Shown here: one piece after another, positions 12,239 through 13,776 of the stretch
Layout of the letters: every line of letters begins with the position of its first letter
How positions within the stretch are numbered: the first letter of the stretch is position 1
From: JAIRQX01 sp031556255
GTDB lineage: Bacteria > Chrysiogenota > Deferribacteres > Deferribacterales > JAISNW01
Direction of reading: 5' to 3'
NCBI GenBank assembly: GCA_031556255.1
Contig: JAVBTI010000034.1
Span: forward strand, 1-13,776
DNA: 13,776 nucleotides
The notes under the pieces: model-generated
Database searches by the model: none
Told to the model about the DNA's origin: nothing
What the model saw: only the letters and a program-made list of their open reading frames with translations
Program-made: the position numbers and the translations under genes

Positions 12239-13776
12239 TTACTTAAAATCGCCGGCGCTGTTTCCGGGGACGCCGCCTTCTATTTTTACACGGCCGTCAA
12301 GCGTCGGGTTCATTCCGGCGCTGCCGTTGTTGTATATATACTCGGCAACCGCCCGCACAAGGGGCACGCCGGTGTTCTGAACACTGCCCTTCAAAAATGC
12401 CAGATAAAGGCTGTCAGCAATTTTTTTGGTGGTGGCTATTTTGTAGGTCTTGTTTTGATCTATAGCTACGCCGTTAATAGTGGTGCCGGCCGTGTCTTTG
12501 ATTCTACCGCGTTTATAACCCATTACCGAGCCTTCGCCGGGGTCGCCGGATACAGGGCTGGCTTGTGTGTAGGGCATGAGGTAACAGCCGAGAGGATCGT
12601 TCACTGAATCGTAAGTACCGTCATTGGCGTTACGGGCTGCAACGCATCCGGGTCTGCTGATGTTGTCTGTAAAATGAGCATTGAACGCGTCCAGTGAGTA
12701 GTCTTTATATTTTATCGTATAGCGGACCTCTTTAGACGGCATTCCCCAGTACACGCCGTTATAAGTTGTACCGCCGGAGCCGCCATAGTGGCCGTTGCGG
12801 TATACCGCTGCCGCCTGGCCCAGGAGTGTGGAGGCATAACCGTTATTTGTACCTACTGCCGGGTAGTTATCCAGATCAAGATTATAGTCAAGAGTGGATA
12901 TCAGGTCAGAGCCTTTCAGGGATACAATAACGATGGGGTCATCGGCATAATCCTGATTTGTAACACCCTGCAGGAATTTCGGAGTGATTGTCTGGTTACG
13001 CTGTATACCGGTGTTGATCATGGTTCCTACGAGCCAGGCGAAATCTGTATTGTAACCTCTTTCCTTGGCATACCACTGTACGGCGTCGGCATAAAGGTTG
13101 CCCAGAGCCGTTTCCTTGCCGCGGACAAGCCTGTCGGTGCCCGTTCTGCCGCCTTTCTTATATGTGGTGCTTATGCGCCAGAAATCGCTGTGAGGGACAT
13201 CTTCCGCGTATATGAATTCAGCGTTCGCTTTGCTCAGGTATTCGTCAGGGTTATTGAAGTTAAGGTCGGTATATTTCGGCGTTCCCTGAACGGAAGATCC
13301 CTCGGAACCGGAAGATACACTGTTAACCGCGCGTACTTTAATATCGTAAGTTTTGTCATTTGCCAGGTTGGCCACGGTAAGACTTGCGATACCGTTTGTC
13401 AGTGAAGTGATAAGTACGGACTCCCAGCTTGACCAGGCGGCCGCGCCGGACTCTTTATAAGCATACTGGTAATCAGACACTGATTTAGCACCGGTAAGAA
13501 CTGCCGGGAAACTCAGGTCAACGCGTTTATTGGCGTTTTTTACTAAGGTTACCGCAGGCGTGTCAGGTGCGGTTGCGGCATCTTCCCCTTTGTATGTGTC
13601 GTATACAATACTACCGGAGGCGGGAACGGTGCCGAAAATATGCCATGCGCCGTCACCGTTGACGTTTCTGGCGATCACGCAAAGCTTATGCGTCGCGGTG
13701 TTGTTATCCACCGTGAAAACATAGTTATCGCCTGAAGTGAGGTTTGCTGGCGACCAGAACCCGGGAGTGAGCTGGC
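12239..13776 (-). CDS. Exported-type protein with FN3 and 5'-nucleotidase C-terminal domains (N-terminus outside window)
   Basis: The frame stays open to the right edge, so this is the last 511 residues of a longer protein; an in-frame GTG at 13711 is internal, not the start. Visible residues 1-65 form an unrecognised beta-rich segment. Residues about 70-167 look like a fibronectin type III domain (TPAVTLVKNANKRVDLSFPA, then TYDIKVRAVNSVSSGSEGS). From about 215 to 495 is the 5'-nucleotidase C-terminal domain, the part that binds the nucleoside in UshA-type enzymes: ETALGNLYADAVQWY, INTGIQRNQTITP where the family has N-GG-R, INGVAIDQNKTYKIATT, and a final DGRVKIEG. The metallophosphoesterase domain that carries out catalysis is not in the visible part; it may lie upstream or be absent, so activity cannot be claimed. 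Likely secreted or periplasmic. It ends just before a strong terminator. Confidence 0.82.
   Translation of the reverse strand, partial: QLTPGFWSPANLTSGDNYVFTVDNNTATHKLCVIARNVNGDGAWHIFGTVPASGSIVYDTYKGEDAATAPDTPAVTLVKNANKRVDLSFPAVLTGAKSVSDYQYAYKESGAAAWSSWESVLITSLTNGIASLTVANLANDKTYDIKVRAVNSVSSGSEGSSVQGTPKYTDLNFNNPDEYLSKANAEFIYAEDVPHSDFWRISTTYKKGGRTGTDRLVRGKETALGNLYADAVQWYAKERGYNTDFAWLVGTMINTGIQRNQTITPKFLQGVTNQDYADDPIVIVSLKGSDLISTLDYNLDLDNYPAVGTNNGYASTLLGQAAAVYRNGHYGGSGGTTYNGVYWGMPSKEVRYTIKYKDYSLDAFNAHFTDNISRPGCVAARNANDGTYDSVNDPLGCYLMPYTQASPVSGDPGEGSVMGYKRGRIKDTAGTTINGVAIDQNKTYKIATTKKIADSLYLAFLKGSVQNTGVPLVRAVAEYIYNNGSAGMNPTLDGRVKIEGGVPGNSAGDFK

Noticed and set aside
12788..13405. 205-codon open frame on the + strand
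   Set aside because: It lies wholly antisense to the nucleotidase-domain gene, has Cys/Arg/Val-rich composition, no ribosome site and no recognisable domain.
13709..13711. GTG as start of the nucleotidase-domain gene
   Set aside because: The frame stays open through the window edge with sensible protein sequence and no ribosome site or signal peptide here, so the gene is cut by the edge.

Overview
The window looks like an ordinary chromosomal stretch from a motile, double-membraned (Gram-negative type) bacterium of moderate G+C content with A+T-rich intergenic gaps. The evidence is a TonB-dependent outer-membrane receptor, a transmembrane chemoreceptor, signal-peptide-bearing secreted proteins and strong GGAGG ribosome binding sites. 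The sequence alone does not fix the phylum. I see no rRNA, tRNA, CRISPR array, phage gene or transposase.

Layout: (1) On the + strand, the 3' half of cysS (cysteinyl-tRNA synthetase) is followed 12 nt later by yajQ. (2) yajQ converges on a minus-strand pair, a DUF1254/DUF1214 exported protein followed by an unusual SAM-dependent methyltransferase; the yajQ and methyltransferase stop codons overlap. (3) Upstream of that pair on the same strand is a dCACHE-type methyl-accepting chemotaxis protein. (4) Next comes a two-gene osmoprotectant (glycine betaine/choline-type) ABC importer, made of an ATPase with CBS domains and a permease fused to its substrate-binding protein. These genes overlap by 4 nt, with a good sigma-70-like promoter in front and hairpin terminators behind. 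(5) Diverging from the importer is a variant AAG/MPG-family 3-methyladenine DNA glycosylase, then an unrecognised small exported protein, both on the + strand. (6) The small gene converges on a minus-strand TonB-dependent receptor. (7) After a 242-nt intergenic region packed with inverted repeats, a minus-strand gene that runs off the right edge encodes an FN3 domain joined to a 5'-nucleotidase C-terminal domain.

Functional units: the importer is the clearest one; its promoter carries a palindrome on the -35 hexamer that could be an osmotic or ligand-responsive operator. The DUF1254 protein and the methyltransferase probably form a second operon, whose promoter sits between the arms of a 9-bp inverted repeat and next to a 22-bp palindrome. 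The receptor and the nucleotidase-domain protein are separated by a strong terminator, so they are probably transcribed separately, though both could act in scavenging at the cell surface. No obviously new multi-gene system stands out. The best leads are regulatory or structural: the inverted repeats around the promoter near 3.6 kb, the MITE-like element near 12.1 kb, the unrecognised methyltransferase, the divergent glycosylase, and the FN3/nucleotidase fusion.

No gene-free stretch exceeds 300 bases; the longest are 11997-12238, 8578-8798 and 5676-5878, each described below.
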